The notes beneath the pieces are model-generated. The model was given only the letters and a program-made list of their open reading frames with translations. It did no database searches and had not been told where the DNA came from. The translations under genes and the position numbers were made by a program. Below, piece by piece: positions 1 through 12,757 of a stretch of 64,000 nucleotides of DNA (within the stretch, counting starts at the first letter, position 1; the number at the start of each line of letters is the position of its first letter). Origin of the DNA: Posidonia oceanica. Its lineage: Eukaryota > Streptophyta > Magnoliopsida > Alismatales > Posidoniaceae. The DNA lies in contig JAZBRS010000039.1 of assembly GCA_037176725.1 (NCBI GenBank), positions 23,968,001 through 24,032,000 of the forward strand, given 5' to 3'.

Positions 1-3000
1 CCTATCAACCGGAGCTGAAACATTACGATCCTATCAACTAGATGCGTTAGTTTACGGTCCTGTCAACTAGGAGCGATGATTGGCACGATAGTTTTTTAGA
101 CTTATCAACCAAGATCAGATAGTTTACGGTCCTATCACGAGGAAGCGTGGTTTGGCATGATAAGTTTTTAGGCTTATCAACCAAGATCGGATAGTTTACG
201 GTACTACCAACCGGAAGCGATGATTGGCGTGATAAGTTTTCAGGATTACCAATAGAGATCGAATAGTTTACGGTCCTGTCAACCGGAAGAGATGAATGGC
301 ATGATAAGTTTTCAGGCTTATCAACGAAGATCGGATAGTTTACGGTCCGATCAATTGGAAGTGATGATTGGCATGATAAGTTTTCAAGCTTATCAACCAA
401 GATCGGATAGTTTAAGGTCTAATCAACCGGAGCCGAAACTTTACGATCCTTTCAACCGGAAGCATTAGTTTACGGTCCTGTCAACTTGGAGCAATGATTG
501 GCATGATCGTTTTTCGGGCTTATCAACCAAGATCGGATAGTTTACGGTCCTATCAAGTGGAAGCAATGATTGGCATGACTAGTTTTAAGGCTTATCAACT
601 AAGATCGGATTGTTTATGATCCTATCTATCGGAAGCGATGATTGGCAAGATAAGTTTTCAGGCTTATCAGCCAAGATCGGATAGGTTACGGTCCTATCAA
701 CCAGGAGCGTTGATTGGTAGGATAAGTTTTCAGGCTTATCAACCAAGATCGGATAGTTTTCGGTCCTTCCAAGTGGAAATGATGATTGGCAGGATAAGTT
801 TTCAGGCTTATCAATCAAGATCGGATCGTTTACGGTCCTATCAGCCGGAAGCAATGATTGGCATGATAAGTTTTCAGGCTTATCAAACAAGAACGGATAG
901 TTTACGGTCCAATCAACCAAAAGCGATGATTGGCATGACAAGTTTTCAGGCTTATCAACGAAGATCGGATAGTTTCCTATCCTATCAACCAGAAGCGATG
1001 ATTGGCATGATAAGTTTTCTGGCTTATCCACCAAGATCGGATAGTTTACGGTCCTATCAACCAGAGCGGAAACTTTACGATCCTATCAACCGGAAGCGTT
1101 AGTTTACGGTCCTGTCCGCTTGGAGCGATGATTGGCATGATAGATTTTCAGGCTTATCAGCCAAGATCGGATAGTTTACGGTCCGATCAAGAGGAAGCGA
1201 TGATTGGCATGATATGTTATCAAGCTTATTAGACAAGATCGGTTAGTTTACGGTCCTATCTACAGGAAGCGATGATTGGCATGATAAGTTTTCTGGCTAA
1301 TCAACCAAGATCGGACAGTTTATGGTCCTATCAACTTGGAGTAATGATTAGCATGATAAGTTTTCTGGATTATCTACCAATACCGGATAGTTTACGGTAC
1401 TATCAACCAGAAGCGATAGTATACAGTCCTATCAACTGGGAACGATGATTGGCAAGATAAGTTTCCAGGCATATCAGCCATGATCGGATAGTTTACGATT
1501 CAATCAAACGGAAGCAATGATTGGCAAGATAAGTTTTCAGGCTTATCTACCATGATCGGATAGTTTGTGGTCCTATCAACCGGAAGCGATGATTGGCGTG
1601 ATAAGTTTTCTGGCTTATCAACCATGATCGGATAGTATAGGGTGCTATCAATCGGAAGCGATGATTGGCATGATAAGTTTTCTAGCTTATTAACCAAGAT
1701 CGGATAGTTTATGGTCCTATCAAGAGGAAGTGATGAATGGCATGATAAGTTTTCAGGCTCATCAACCAAGATCGGATTGTTTATGGTCCTATCTACCGGA
1801 AGCGATGATTGGCAAGATAAGTTTTCAAGCTTATCAACCAAGGTTGGATAGTTTACGGTCCTATCAACCGGGTGCGTTGATTGGCTGGATAAGTATTCTG
1901 GCTTATCAACCAAGATCGGATAGTTTTCGGTGCAATCAATCGGAATCTATGATTGGCAAGATAAGTTCTCAGGCAAATCTACCAAGATCGGATAGTTTAC
2001 GGTCCTATCAACCAGAAGCGTTGATAGGCATGATAAGTTTCCAGCCTTATATACCCAAATCGGATAGTTAACGGTCCTATCAACCGGAAGCGACGATCGG
2101 CATCACAAGTTTTCTGGATTATCAACCAAGATCGGAAAGTTTACGGTCCTATCAGCCAGAAGTGATGATTGCCACGATAATTTTTCAGGCTTATCAACCA
2201 AAATTGGATTGTCTATGGTCCTATCAACCGGAAGCCATGATTAGTTTCCAGGCTTATCAACCAAGATCGGATAGTATACGGTCCTATCAACCAGAAACGA
2301 TGATTGGCATGGTAAGTTTTTAGGCTTATCCACCAAGATCGGATAGTCTACGGTCCAATCAACTGCGAGTGATGATTGGCAGGACAAGTTTTCTGACTTA
2401 TCAACCTAGATCAGATAGTTTACGGTCCTACCAACCGGAAGCGTTGATTGGCATGATAAGTTTTCAAGCTTATCAAACAAGATCGGATAGTTGACGGTCC
2501 TATCAACCGGAAGCGATGTTTGGCATGATAAATTTTCAGGCTTATCAACCAAGATCTGATAGTTTACGGTCCAATCAACTGGAGGCGTTGATTGGCATGA
2601 TCAGTTTTCTGGCATATCAACCAACATCAGATAATTTGCGGTCCTATCAACCAGAAGCTAAAGTTTACAGTCCTATAAACCGGAAGCGAGTGTTTACGGA
2701 CCTATCAACTTGGAGCGATGATTGGGATGATAAGTTTTCAAGCTTATCAAACAAGATCGGATAGTTGACGGTCCTATCATCAGGAAACGATGATTGGCAT
2801 GAAAAGTTTTCAGGCTTATGAACCTAGATAGGATAGTTTATGGTCCAATCAACCGGATGTGATGATTGGCATGATAAGCTTACAGGCTTATCAACCAAGA
2901 TCGGATAGTTTACGGTCATATCAACCGGAAGCGATGATTGGCAGGTTAAGTATTCTGGCTTACCAACCAAGATCGGATAGTTTATGGTCCTATCAACCGG

Positions 3001-6000
3001 AAGCGATGATTGGCTTGACAAGTTTTCAGGCTTATCAATGAAGATCGGATAGTTTTCGATCCTATCAACCGGAAGCGAAAGTTTTCGATCCTATCAACCA
3101 GAAGCGATAGTTTACGTTCCAATCAACTAGGAGCGATGATTGGGATGATAAGTTTTCTGGCTTATCAAAAGAGATCGGTTAGTTTACGGTCCTATCAACA
3201 GGAAGCGATGATTCGCATGATAATTTGTCAGGCTTAACAACCCAGATCGGACAATTTATGGTCCTATCAACAGGATGCGATGATTGGCATGATAAGTTTT
3301 CAGGTTTATCAACCAAGATCGGATAGTTTACGGTCCTATCAACCGGACGCGATGATTGGTAGGATAAGTATTCTGGCTTATCAAACAAGATCGGATAGTT
3401 TACAGTCCTATCTACCGGAAATGATGATTGGCATGATAAGTTCTCAGGCTTATCAACCTAGATCGGATAGTTTACGGTCCGATCAACTGGAAGCGATGAT
3501 TGGCATGATAAGTTTCCAGGCTTATCAACCAAGATACGATAGTTTACGGTCCTATCGACCGAAGTGACGATTGGCATCATTAGTTTTCTGGCTAATCAAC
3601 CAAGATCGGATAGTTTACGGTCCTTTCAGCTAGAAGTGATGATTGGCATGATTATTTTTTTTGCATTTCAAGCTAGCTCGGATATTTTACGGTCTTATCA
3701 ACAGGAAGCGAAGATTGTCATGATAAGTATCCAGGCTTGTCAACCAAGATCGGATAGTTTACGTTCCTATCAACCGGATTCATTGATTGGCATCATAAGT
3801 TTTCTGGCTTATCAACCAAGATCGGATAGGTTACGGTCCTATCAGCCAGAAGTGATGATCGGCATGATAATTTTTCAGGCTTACCAACCAAAATCGGATA
3901 GTCTATGGTCCTACCAACTGGAAGCGATGATTGGCTTGTTATGTTTTCAGGCTTATTAAGCAAGATCGGATAGTTTACGGTCCTATCAACCGGAAGCGAT
4001 AATTGGCTTGATAAGTTTTCAGGCTCATCAACCAAGATCGGATTGTTTACGGTCCTACCAACCGAAAGCGATGATTGGCATGATAAGTTTTCAGGATTAT
4101 CAACCGAGAGCGGATAGTTTACAGTCGTATCAACCGGAGGTGATGATTGACATGACAAGTTTTCAGGCTTATCAACGAAGATCGGATAGTTTACGGTCCT
4201 ATCAACCGGAAGCGATGATTGGCATGATAAGTTTTCTTGCTTTTCAACCAAGATCAGATAGTTTACGGTCCAATCAACCGAAGCCGAAACATTACGATCC
4301 TTTCAACCGGAAGCGTTAGTTTTCGATCCTGTCAACTAGTAGCGATGATTGGCATGATATTTTTTCAAGCTTATCAACCAAGGTCGGATAGTTTACGGTC
4401 CTATCACGAGGAAGCGATGTTTGGCATGATAAGTTTTCAGGCTTATCAACCAGGATCAGATAGTTTACGGTCCTACCAACCGGAAGCGATGATTGGCATG
4501 ATAAGTTTTCAGGATTACCAACTGAGATCGGATAGTTAACGGTCCTATCAACCGGAAGCGATGATTGGCATGACATGTTTTCGGGTTTATCAACGAAGAT
4601 CGGATAGTTTACGGTCCTATCAATCGGAAGTGATGATTGGCATGATAAGTTTTCATGCTTATCAACCAAGATCGGATATTTTACGGTCCTATCAACTGAA
4701 AGCGATTTATGGCATGATCAGTTTTCAGGCATATCAACCAAGATCGGATTGTTTACGGTCCTATCAACCGGAAGCGAGAGTTTACCGTCCTATCAACTTG
4801 GAGCGATGATTGGGATGATAAGTTCTCAGGCTTATCAAACAAGATCGGATAGTTTACGATCCTATCATGAGGAAACGATGATTGGCATGATATGTTTTCA
4901 GGCTTATCAACCAAGATTGGATAGTTTTTGGTCCAATCAATCGGAAGCGATGATTGGCATGATAAGTTTACAGCCTTATCAACCAAGATCGGATAGTTTA
5001 CGGTCCTACCATCAAGAAACGATGATTGGCATTATATGTTTTCAGGCATATCAACCAAGATGGGATAGTTTATGGTCTAATCAACCGGAAGCGACGATTG
5101 GCATGATAAGTTTACAGGCTTATCAACCAAGATCGGATAGTTTACAGTCCTGTTAACCGAAAGCGATGATTGGCAGGTTAACTATTCTAGCTTATCAACC
5201 AAGATCGGGTAGTTTACGGTCCTAACAACCGAGAGCGATGATTGGTTGGATAAGTTTTCAGGCTAATCAGCCTAGCTCACATAGTTTACGATCCTATCAA
5301 CCGGAAGAACTGATTGGCATGACAAGTTTTCTGGCTTATCAACCAAGATCGGATAGTTTACAGTCCTTTCAGCTAGAAGTGAAGATTGGCATGATAATTT
5401 TTCTGGCTTATCAACCTGGCTCGGATAATTTACGATCCTATCAACAGGATGCGATGATTGGCGTGATAAGTTTCCAGGCTTATCAACCAGGATCGGATAG
5501 TTTACGTTCCAATCAACCGGATTCATTGATTGGCATCATAAGTTTTTAGGCTTGTCAACCAAGATCGGATAGTTTACGGTCCTATCAGCCAGAAGTGATG
5601 ATTGGCGTGATAAGTTTGCAGGCTTATCAACCAAGATCGGATAGTTTACGGTCCTATCAACCGAGTCGAAACATTACGATCCTATCAACCGGATGCGTTA
5701 GTTTACGGTCCTGTCAACTAGGAGCGATGATTGGCATGATAGTTTTTCAGGATTATCAACCAAGATCGGATAGTTTACAGTCCTATCACGAGGAAGCGTT
5801 GTTTGGCAAGATAAGTTTTCAGGCTTATCAACCAAGATTGGATAGTTTACGGTCCTACCAACAGGAAGCGATGATTGGCAAGATAAGTTTTCAGGATTAC
5901 CAACTGAGATCGGATAGTATACGGTCCTATCAACCGGAAGCGATGATTTGCATGACATGTTTTAAGGCTTATCAACGAAGATCGGATAGTTTACGGTCCT

Positions 6001-6439
6001 ATCAACCAGAAGTGATGATTGGCATGATAAGTTTTCAGGCTTATCAACCAAGATCGGATATTTTACGGTCCTATCAACCGGAAGCGTTGATTGGCAAGAT
6101 CAGTTTTCAGGCATATCAACCTAGATCGGATAGTTTACGGTCCTATCAACCGGAAGCTAAAGTTTGCGGTCCTATCAACCGGAAGCGAGAGTTTACGGTA
6201 CTATCAACTAGGAGTGCTGATTGGGATGATAAGTCTTCCGGCTTATCCAACAAGATCAGATAGTTTACGGTCCTATCATCTGGAAACGATGATTGGCATG
6301 ATAAGTTTTCAGGCATATCAACCTAGATCAGATAGTTTAGGGTCCAATCAACCGGAAGCGATGATTGGCATGATAAGTTTATAGGCTTATCAACCTAGAT
6401 CGGATAGTTTATGATCCTATCAACCGGAAGTGACGATTG
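1..6439. repeat. 72-bp satellite array, left block
   Basis: Head-to-tail array of about 89 monomers of 72 bp, with point changes and a few short or fused monomers. Each monomer holds two hairpins in fixed order. Hairpin A is GATAG, a 9-base loop and CTATC. Hairpin B is GATAAG, an 8-base loop and CTTATC. They are joined by the linkers aaccggaagcgatgattggc and aaccaagatcg. The two halves look alike (both are GATA, a T-rich loop, then TATCAACC), so the monomer probably arose as a diverged dimer. Because 72 is a multiple of three, both strands carry long open frames with a 24-residue period; these are not genes. The array continues at 31533 beyond element 1. Confidence 0.97.
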
Positions 6440-6444
6440 GCAGG
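6440..6444. other. Target-site duplication of element 1, left copy
   Basis: GCAGG lies directly outside the left LTR end and is repeated exactly at 31528-31532. Five base pairs is the usual duplication length for Ty3/gypsy elements. It falls inside a satellite monomer, which shows that the element entered an existing array. Confidence 0.95.
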
Positions 6445-9400
6445 TGTAGCGATCCCGATCGGAATCAGGCTCGCTATTTCCCAGCAGCGATTGGATCCGA
6501 GGAAGAGGCTCAACTCGAAAACACTTGGAATCGAGGAGAAAAAGGAAAGATAAGACAAATCAGAGTCGCCACCATGTCTATTAACGGGAGACAAGGAAAA
6601 CCGGGGAAATGCGTGAATTACCACGCAAAACCGAGCAAGAAATGCAAAGCAAAGCAATGCAAAGGAAAACAAATGCAAACAAATGCAAATGAGATGACTC
6701 TAGCATAGGATAAGGGCAGTACGGTCATTGCGGGCCAAAAGACAGGGTAAGGACTCCTGTTACGCGCGGGGAAGGTGTTAGGCACCCCCGACACGCCCGA
6801 GAATCGGTCTTTCTAGGCTTACGCTCGCATACGCAGAAAAATGCAGGATTGAATGCCTATGTGCCTATAAATGCCTGAATGAATGCTCAAGGTGTGCTCT
6901 AAGTGGGAAGAAACAAAGCAGGGAAGTAAACGTGCTCTCTAAGTGCTCAGCTGCGCTGTCCGTGTTCCGAATTAGGCGAAACCTAGCTCGTGAGAACTCC
7001 AGACAGTAAGCATCACAGCCCTATATGCAAATGCAGGCGAGAAAGCAAAACAACGAGGAAACCATGCAATGCAATCGACATGCAAGGGAAAACGGTGTAA
7101 AACACGCAAAACTAGACGAGAAAAGAGCAAGGCACGCAGAACGGAGCAAAAGAACAAAACCGGCGCGCAAAACGAGCGAGAAAGCAAGGCAGCGCACAAA
7201 ACAAGGCAAGAAAACAGAAGGGCACGCGAAACGGTGCAAAAGAACGAAACCGGCACGCAAAACAAGCGGGAAAACAAGACAGCGCACAAAACAAGGCAAG
7301 AAAACAGAAGGGCACACGAAACGGTGCAAAAGCGAGAGCGGGCACACGAAACGGTGCCAAAACAGCGAAGCAAAAACCTCAGAAAAGCCATGCGGAATGC
7401 AAGAATGCAGAAAAGATCAAAAGAGGCCAAAGGGGGGGTAAAACAACGTGTGTGTAAGAACAGACGTCGTTTAGGACCACTCGGAGTAGGTGTGAAGACC
7501 TACCGAGGGGAGAGTGTGCAAATGGAGGGATTACCACTTCTTAGCGACTGTTTCCCACTAAACCGTTCCACGGTGTGTCTCGCATGCTGCCCAAAGCTCA
7601 CGATGTGATCGGATCGTGGAAAAGGGAGAAGAAAGCCACATTAAGTGATAGATCCAGGGAAAACTCAACACAAAACACACAGGAATACGCGAAACGGGGA
7701 TTGGAAGATACAAGCAGAAAGGGGAGGCCCTATTCTACATGCTCAAAGAGACAGAAAGCGAAAACAAAGAAAACTGTGCAAATGGTATGCAAATGCAATG
7801 CAAGGGTTCAGGAGGACATACCTGGAAATCCAGGAACCTGATCTGAAATCTGTCTGGTCCACGCTGAAGAACGCTTCGCTGCGGTCGCCTGGGCAGCTTA
7901 CTTGAGAAGATCCAACGGCCGGATTGGAAGATATCGCAGCTTCAAGGCAGAAGGGCCAGAACAGGGGAGAAGAACAGATCTAGGTGTTCAGGAGGTCTTA
8001 GGGGTGTGCAGAAGGGTTCTCCCAAGTGAAAGGGAGCTAAAGGTGCTTAGTGTGTGCAAGAGGATGCTAGAATGCAAGACTAGATGAGTGCAGGATGCAT
8101 GCAAAAGCAAGAAAAAGCAATGATAAGAAATTGGGAAAAGCCAGGAGTTCAGAAAGCATTTTGGAAAAGAAAAGGGGCTAAAAATGCAAATTTTCCAAAA
8201 AACAGGGTTCCATGGGAAGGGATTTTGAAAACAGGGGAAGACAGAGGTCTATTTGGCAAAAAACTAGGCTTAGAAAGTTGTTTTGAAAAGAAGGTATGCT
8301 TTAAAAGAGGTTTTGAAACCAAAAGGAAGTCAGAGTGCAATTTTAAAAAAAAACTAGGGTCTAAAATGCAAATTTTCCAGAAAACAGGGTTCTGGGGAGT
8401 CCGGGAATACTAGTGGAAGGTCTATATGCAATTTGGTAGGCATAGGAGCTAGAATGCAACCTAGGGGCAAAATGGTCTTTTCACATGATTTTTAAAAGAT
8501 GCAAGGACCTATGTGTGATTTTGAAATCATGTAGGGGTTAAAAATGCAATTTTGTATGGAAAACATGCTCTGAAAATCAAATAACAGGACTGCAGTGTAA
8601 TTTTTAGAAAGAACAGGGTTGAAAATGCAATACAATAAGCTAAAAATGCATGCAAGAGTTACTGTCCATTTAAAATGGACCTAAATGCAAATATGCAAAA
8701 GCAGAAGGTAAAATATGCAATGCAGTATGCAAAAATTAAAAATAAAGCTAAGTTCCTACAGTGCATGGACCTACATGCAAAATTAGAAACATGTAGGGAC
8801 TTAGAATGCAATGCAGTATGGTAAAATATATGCAAATAAATGAACTGATTTGGTGCAGGACTTATATGCAAAAAACGAAAACAGAGGGGCTAAAATGCAA
8901 AATATTATAACAGCACAGCACAGTAAATGGACCAGATTGCAAATACTGAAACACATAAATAAAAATAGCAATTTAGCATAGTATTTAATTAAAAACTAAG
9001 CAGAATAAATGGCAGGAGGACTAAAGTGCAAAAATTGAAAAACTTAAGCTAAACATGCAATATTCACATCTAAAACTATACTGAAGAAAAAATAAATGAA
9101 CAGTAGTTCGTCGACGGTGACGAGCACTGTAGCAGAAAGCTTCCAGAGCTCGTGGCCGCCGACAGGGGAGGCTGAGGAGGCGCAGACTGGCGGAGGGCGT
9201 GGCCGGCGACCGTGCGGTGCTCAGGGAACCAACCGGGGACCTTTCTGCTGGTCGGAGCGTCCGGAGGAACAGCAGCCGGCGCCGGAGAAGAGACGCTGTC
9301 CGGCGAGTCGAGGACGGAGCAGGAGGACCGGAAAACCTATTCTAAAGGCTGGGGAAGCAAGAGAAGAGGAAGAGGAGGCTAAGGGAAGCAATGTCTACCT

Positions 9401-12221
9401 TTTTCCGTGCCTGAGATGTTCCCCCGACGTCAGTGGTTCCTGAGGTCGCTGGTGGAGTCCGTCTGATAGCTGCGGGTGCTGTCAGCTGCTTGCGAGGGCT
9501 GGAGTCTATTCAGGATGATCCTCCGGAGCTTCCCAGACGTCCGGACTGGAGCTCTACAGCTTAGAGGAGGATTCGGCACTTTTGAGTTCAGAGGATACTG
9601 CCGGAGGTGGGGAGAAGTTGTTGCTGCTCATCTGGCGGAGCGAAGCCCTCTGGGAGGTTGCTGGAGGTGCGGGGAGTGGATTTGGATGACTGGCTTAGGT
9701 TTCTAGAAGGTGTGGAGTGGAATTGGAGCTGGGTCGAAATTCTGGTCAGTGGCTGATGCAGGTGTTTGTTGTGTTGTTTGGGATCTGTGGTGGGAGTTAG
9801 GGCCGGAGGTCAGGGGCTCTGGAGAGGTGGGTGTATGGTGAACTTCTGGGTAGAATTTGGGAGAAGGTGGTGGGCTGGAGTGAAGGGAATTCTGGAGGGA
9901 TCTGAGTTGGGTTTGCAGTTGGGGTGTTGGGTGATCGGGGGTGGTTCCAGTGGTGGGAAGGCCGTGAAAGGGTGAAGTGAAGATGGCAGTGCGTTGAGTG
10001 AAGTTGGGGGAGTAATTGGGAGGTGGATGGGGGTCTGAAGTGGTGCTGGGGGATTGGAAAAGAAAGAAGGACGTTTGCTGAATTTTTCAGAGAAGAAAAG
10101 AGGAGGACTGGGTGTGGGGATTGGGCTCAGATGGGTGGCCTCTCTCCAGGGCATCGAAGACTCTCAAACACTCTCTTCTGCTCTCTCTTTTTCCTGGAAT
10201 TGAAAGAAGTGCAGAGGAGAAGGAAGGTCGCACAGGTGGAAGGAAAATCCGGATTCTGGTCTCTCTCTGGGTTTGCTCTGATTGCTCTGGATTGCTCACT
10301 CTGGCTTGCTCACCCTGGCACCACCGATTGAAAGGAAGGAGCGGGAGGCTTATATCTGGAGCTGCTGCTGCTGGGCGCGAGCTGGGAATTCAAACTCGGC
10401 CGGCGATCACTGCAGTGGAGGAGACGGGGCGACCGGCTCCGAATTTGGTGCCGAGATGGAGGAGACGGCGGGCTGCTGTAGATTGAAATGATGGAGCTTC
10501 AAAATTCAAATGGGAGGAGGGAATGGCAGCCAGCCGTCGCGGGAAGAACTGCAGAAGAAAATTGCAGAAGGAGGAAGACGGAGTGCGTGGGCCGGACTGT
10601 GCTGCAGGCCGAAGAAAAATAAAAGAATAAAAAGAAGAAACGGGCTGGAGGGCCCAGTGAAGAAAGGGAAGAAAGAAAAAGAGAAGTAAGAGAGAAAGAG
10701 AGGGTAGAATGGAGAAATAAAATAGGTAATAATAAACTAAAAATAAATAAAAATATTAGAAGAGTTGTGCTGTAGATTAGGATTTTAATTAAGATTTTTA
10801 ATGGTTATTTTGAGTTGATTAATGTGTTTTGGGCTTGATTAGGGTTTTAGGGCTTTGGTTTTGTTCTTAATTGGTTTTCACTTGATTAAATGTTTGTTAA
10901 GCCTTTTTTAAATTGTTTTAAAAATTGTATTTCCCTTGTTGGACACTTAGGATATTGATTAGGATTTTTTAGGATTTATTTTCCCATTAATCAGGATGTT
11001 TTTTAGATTTTTAAGTTGTAGTCTTGTTAAGGTTTTTCTTTCTTAAGTCTTTTAAGTTATGTCTTGATTTTTTATTTATTGATTTTTCTTGAAGTTTTTA
11101 GTTGGATTTTTCTGGTTTGATAGGGTGTTTTTTAGGCTTTCCAGATGTGTTTTTCTTTTCTTTTTTAATTAAGTTTTTAACTTGTTTTTCTTATGTTTAT
11201 TAGGTTAGGTCTTTTGCCTTCTTTAATTATTTGTTTTAGTGTTTGATTTTTAATTCTCCTTTTTAGGGTTTGTCTTTTAATTCTTCTGATGGGGTTTTTA
11301 TTTTTGGTGGGTTTTGATTTTATTTTAGCTTTTTCCTTGATTTTTCAGTGTTTTCTTTTGATTTGTTTTGCATTTTTTAGTTTGCATGTTTGGTTTTCTT
11401 TTTAGCTTGCTTTAGTTAAGTTTAAGTTGTTAATTGCTTGTTTAACATTTTTTGATTGTTTTTCTTAGGGTTCTGATTTGTTTCTTTTGTGTTTTGAGAT
11501 TTTACAGATTTTTATGGGTTTTTGTGGATTTTTTGCAAAAAGGAGAAAAGGAAAAGAGAAGGAGGAAAGAAATGGAAAAAGAGGGAGATAAGAGGAAAAG
11601 GGATAGGTTGGAGGAAAATGATTTTTTAAAATTCAGAAAAAGGGTTAAAAATAAAGTAAAAATAGGGATAAGATAGAGGAAGGATAGAAGCACAGAGGGG
11701 GCCCACAGCCAGACCAGAAAAAGGATGAGAAGGGGATGAAAGGAGAGATGATAATCAGGAGAGAGAGAGGAGAGAGAAAACGATAATCCCAAAGAGAGAA
11801 AAGGATAATTTGGGTGGAAGAGGGTCTTAATGGTCTCGGAATGGGGTGAGAATTGGTGAGTGGGTAGTCTAGGGTTTGAAGTCTTGGTTCCAAAGTTTTG
11901 GTTTGATTCTAAGGAGGTTTTGGAGGGGTTTCAAGGTGTAGAAAAAGGGTAGTTTCACCTAAGTTTTCTAGGGTTTTTGGGAATGGGTTAGGCTTGGAAA
12001 TTCCTAGGTCTTTGGGTAGGTTTGTTGGGTGGATGGTGGTGGGTTTTCCTATGGATTTTGGTTGGGTTTTGAGGTTGGGAAGGGGGGCAAAGGTCTGGGC
12101 CAAGATAGGCTGATTTTGGAGGGTAGAGAGGAGGGTTAGGGTTAGGGTTTGGTCGGGGTTTGATCCAGCAATCACCAAGGGGGCTCCAAGGGTCCGGGCC
12201 TGCCAAGATGGGGTGTCAACA
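6445..12221 (-). repeat. 3' LTR of element 1
   Basis: A 5777-bp terminal repeat, nearly identical to 25753-31527. In element sense it starts TGTTGACACC (12221 downward) and ends CGCTACA (at 6445). From left to right it holds a short conserved end block, a 30-bp-type minisatellite (about 7110-7370), a long A-rich stretch with scattered ATGCAA words (about 8080-9070), a GC-rich block (about 9090-10560), a T-rich stretch (about 10700-11500) and a G-rich outer end. Several frames are open by chance in the compositionally biased parts; none resembles a known protein. I could not place the TATA box or polyadenylation site with confidence. Confidence 0.95.
7110..7370. repeat. Minisatellite inside the 3' LTR of element 1
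   Basis: Degenerate tandem copies of a roughly 30-bp unit containing GGCACGCGAAACGG and AGAACAAAACCGGC words. The same array is in the other LTR (about 26418-26678) and, reversed and with more regular units, in the LTR of element 2 (45553-45860). It gives Lys/Arg-rich open frames on one strand and Cys/Phe-rich frames on the other, which I treat as repeat artefacts. Confidence 0.8.
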
Positions 12222-12289
12222 GATGCCCCTCCCTGAGCGAGGGCAAGTGGAGCGAGGCCGCTGCTCAGGGTTGACAAGACACCCCATCT
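12206..12289 (-). promoter_or_regulatory. Two-tier stem enclosing the polypurine tract and LTR edge, element 1
   Basis: Outer arms AGATGGGGTGTC (12206-12217, inside the LTR) and GACACCCCATCT (12278-12289, internal) are perfectly complementary over 12 bp. Inner arms CCCTGAGC (12231-12238) and GCTCAGGG (12263-12270) pair over 8 bp. The polypurine tract and the LTR boundary lie on one side of the fold. Element 2 has the same structure with one compensated base-pair change. Pairing is visible directly; a role in plus-strand priming or RNA processing is inference. Confidence 0.75.
12222..12238 (-). promoter_or_regulatory. Polypurine tract of element 1
   Basis: In element sense GCTCAGGGAGGGGCATC, ending exactly at the 3' LTR start. 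Plus-strand DNA synthesis is normally primed from such a tract. Element 2 has the identical stretch. Confidence 0.85.
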
Positions 12290-12757
12290 GACCGGCGGGA
12301 GCAGCGGGTTGCTATGGGCGTGAGCTACTTATTCGGCGGATGCACCGAAGATCGTAGCCCGTTGCCGAATGCAAGATGCCAGTGCAGATGGATGCTGTGC
12401 TGTGTGTGATATGCTAAATGCAATGCAAGAGTTAGTATAACGGTTAGTGCAGCTATAAGAAAATGCTGATGCTGTGCAAGTGATACTGAAGTAATATGCA
12501 GTGCTAGCTAAGAAAGTGCAGAGATGATGCAGGAAACATAAAAAGGCGCGATGTGGCACGAATATCTGGCAGGGAGGCCAGACTTGCGCGACAAAGCAAG
12601 GGGAAACAGGGTGCAGCTGGTCCCCGCCCGGGGAGCAAGCTAGCAGAGAGAAGAGAAAGGGGCGCGAGGGGAGAGAGGCCAACTCTCCTATCGCAGAAAG
12701 GGGGTGCGTGACTTTGTCTTCCTGGGACAAGGTCACGCCGAAAAGGAGAAAAAAAAT
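12290..12757 (-). other. 3' UTR segment between hairpin array and polypurine tract, element 1
   Basis: No gene. It contains a short hairpin with stem TTCGG/CCGAA (12332-12336 with 12345-12349, 8-base loop) that element 2 also has, with a different loop. The rest, including a GATGC-rich stretch at 12370-12540, shows nothing I can name. Confidence 0.6.

Noticed and set aside
47..6384. Many open frames on both strands with 24-residue periods (…MIGMISFQAYQPRSDSLRS… and …DKPENLSCQSSLPVD…)
   Set aside because: The 72-bp monomer length is a multiple of three, so frames stay open on both strands. There is no start context, domain or conservation pattern of a protein.
1..6439. CRISPR-like regular repeats
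   Set aside because: Monomers are contiguous variants with no unique spacers, and the setting is plant retrotransposon DNA.
7025..7608. Lys/Arg-rich ORFs (138 and 179 codons) in the LTR of element 1
   Set aside because: They arise from the LTR minisatellite, are open in several frames, and the opposite strand is equally open.
9096..9443. 115-codon ORF in the LTR of element 1, repeated in the other LTR
   Set aside because: Lies in the GC-rich LTR zone, has no recognisable domain, and the counterpart in the other LTR has a different end, so it is not held as a gene.
12127..12148. Telomere-like TTAGGG words (also 31437-31455 and the CCCTAA version near 41153)
   Set aside because: Only two or three copies, inside LTRs and repeated in each LTR; not a telomere or interstitial telomere array.
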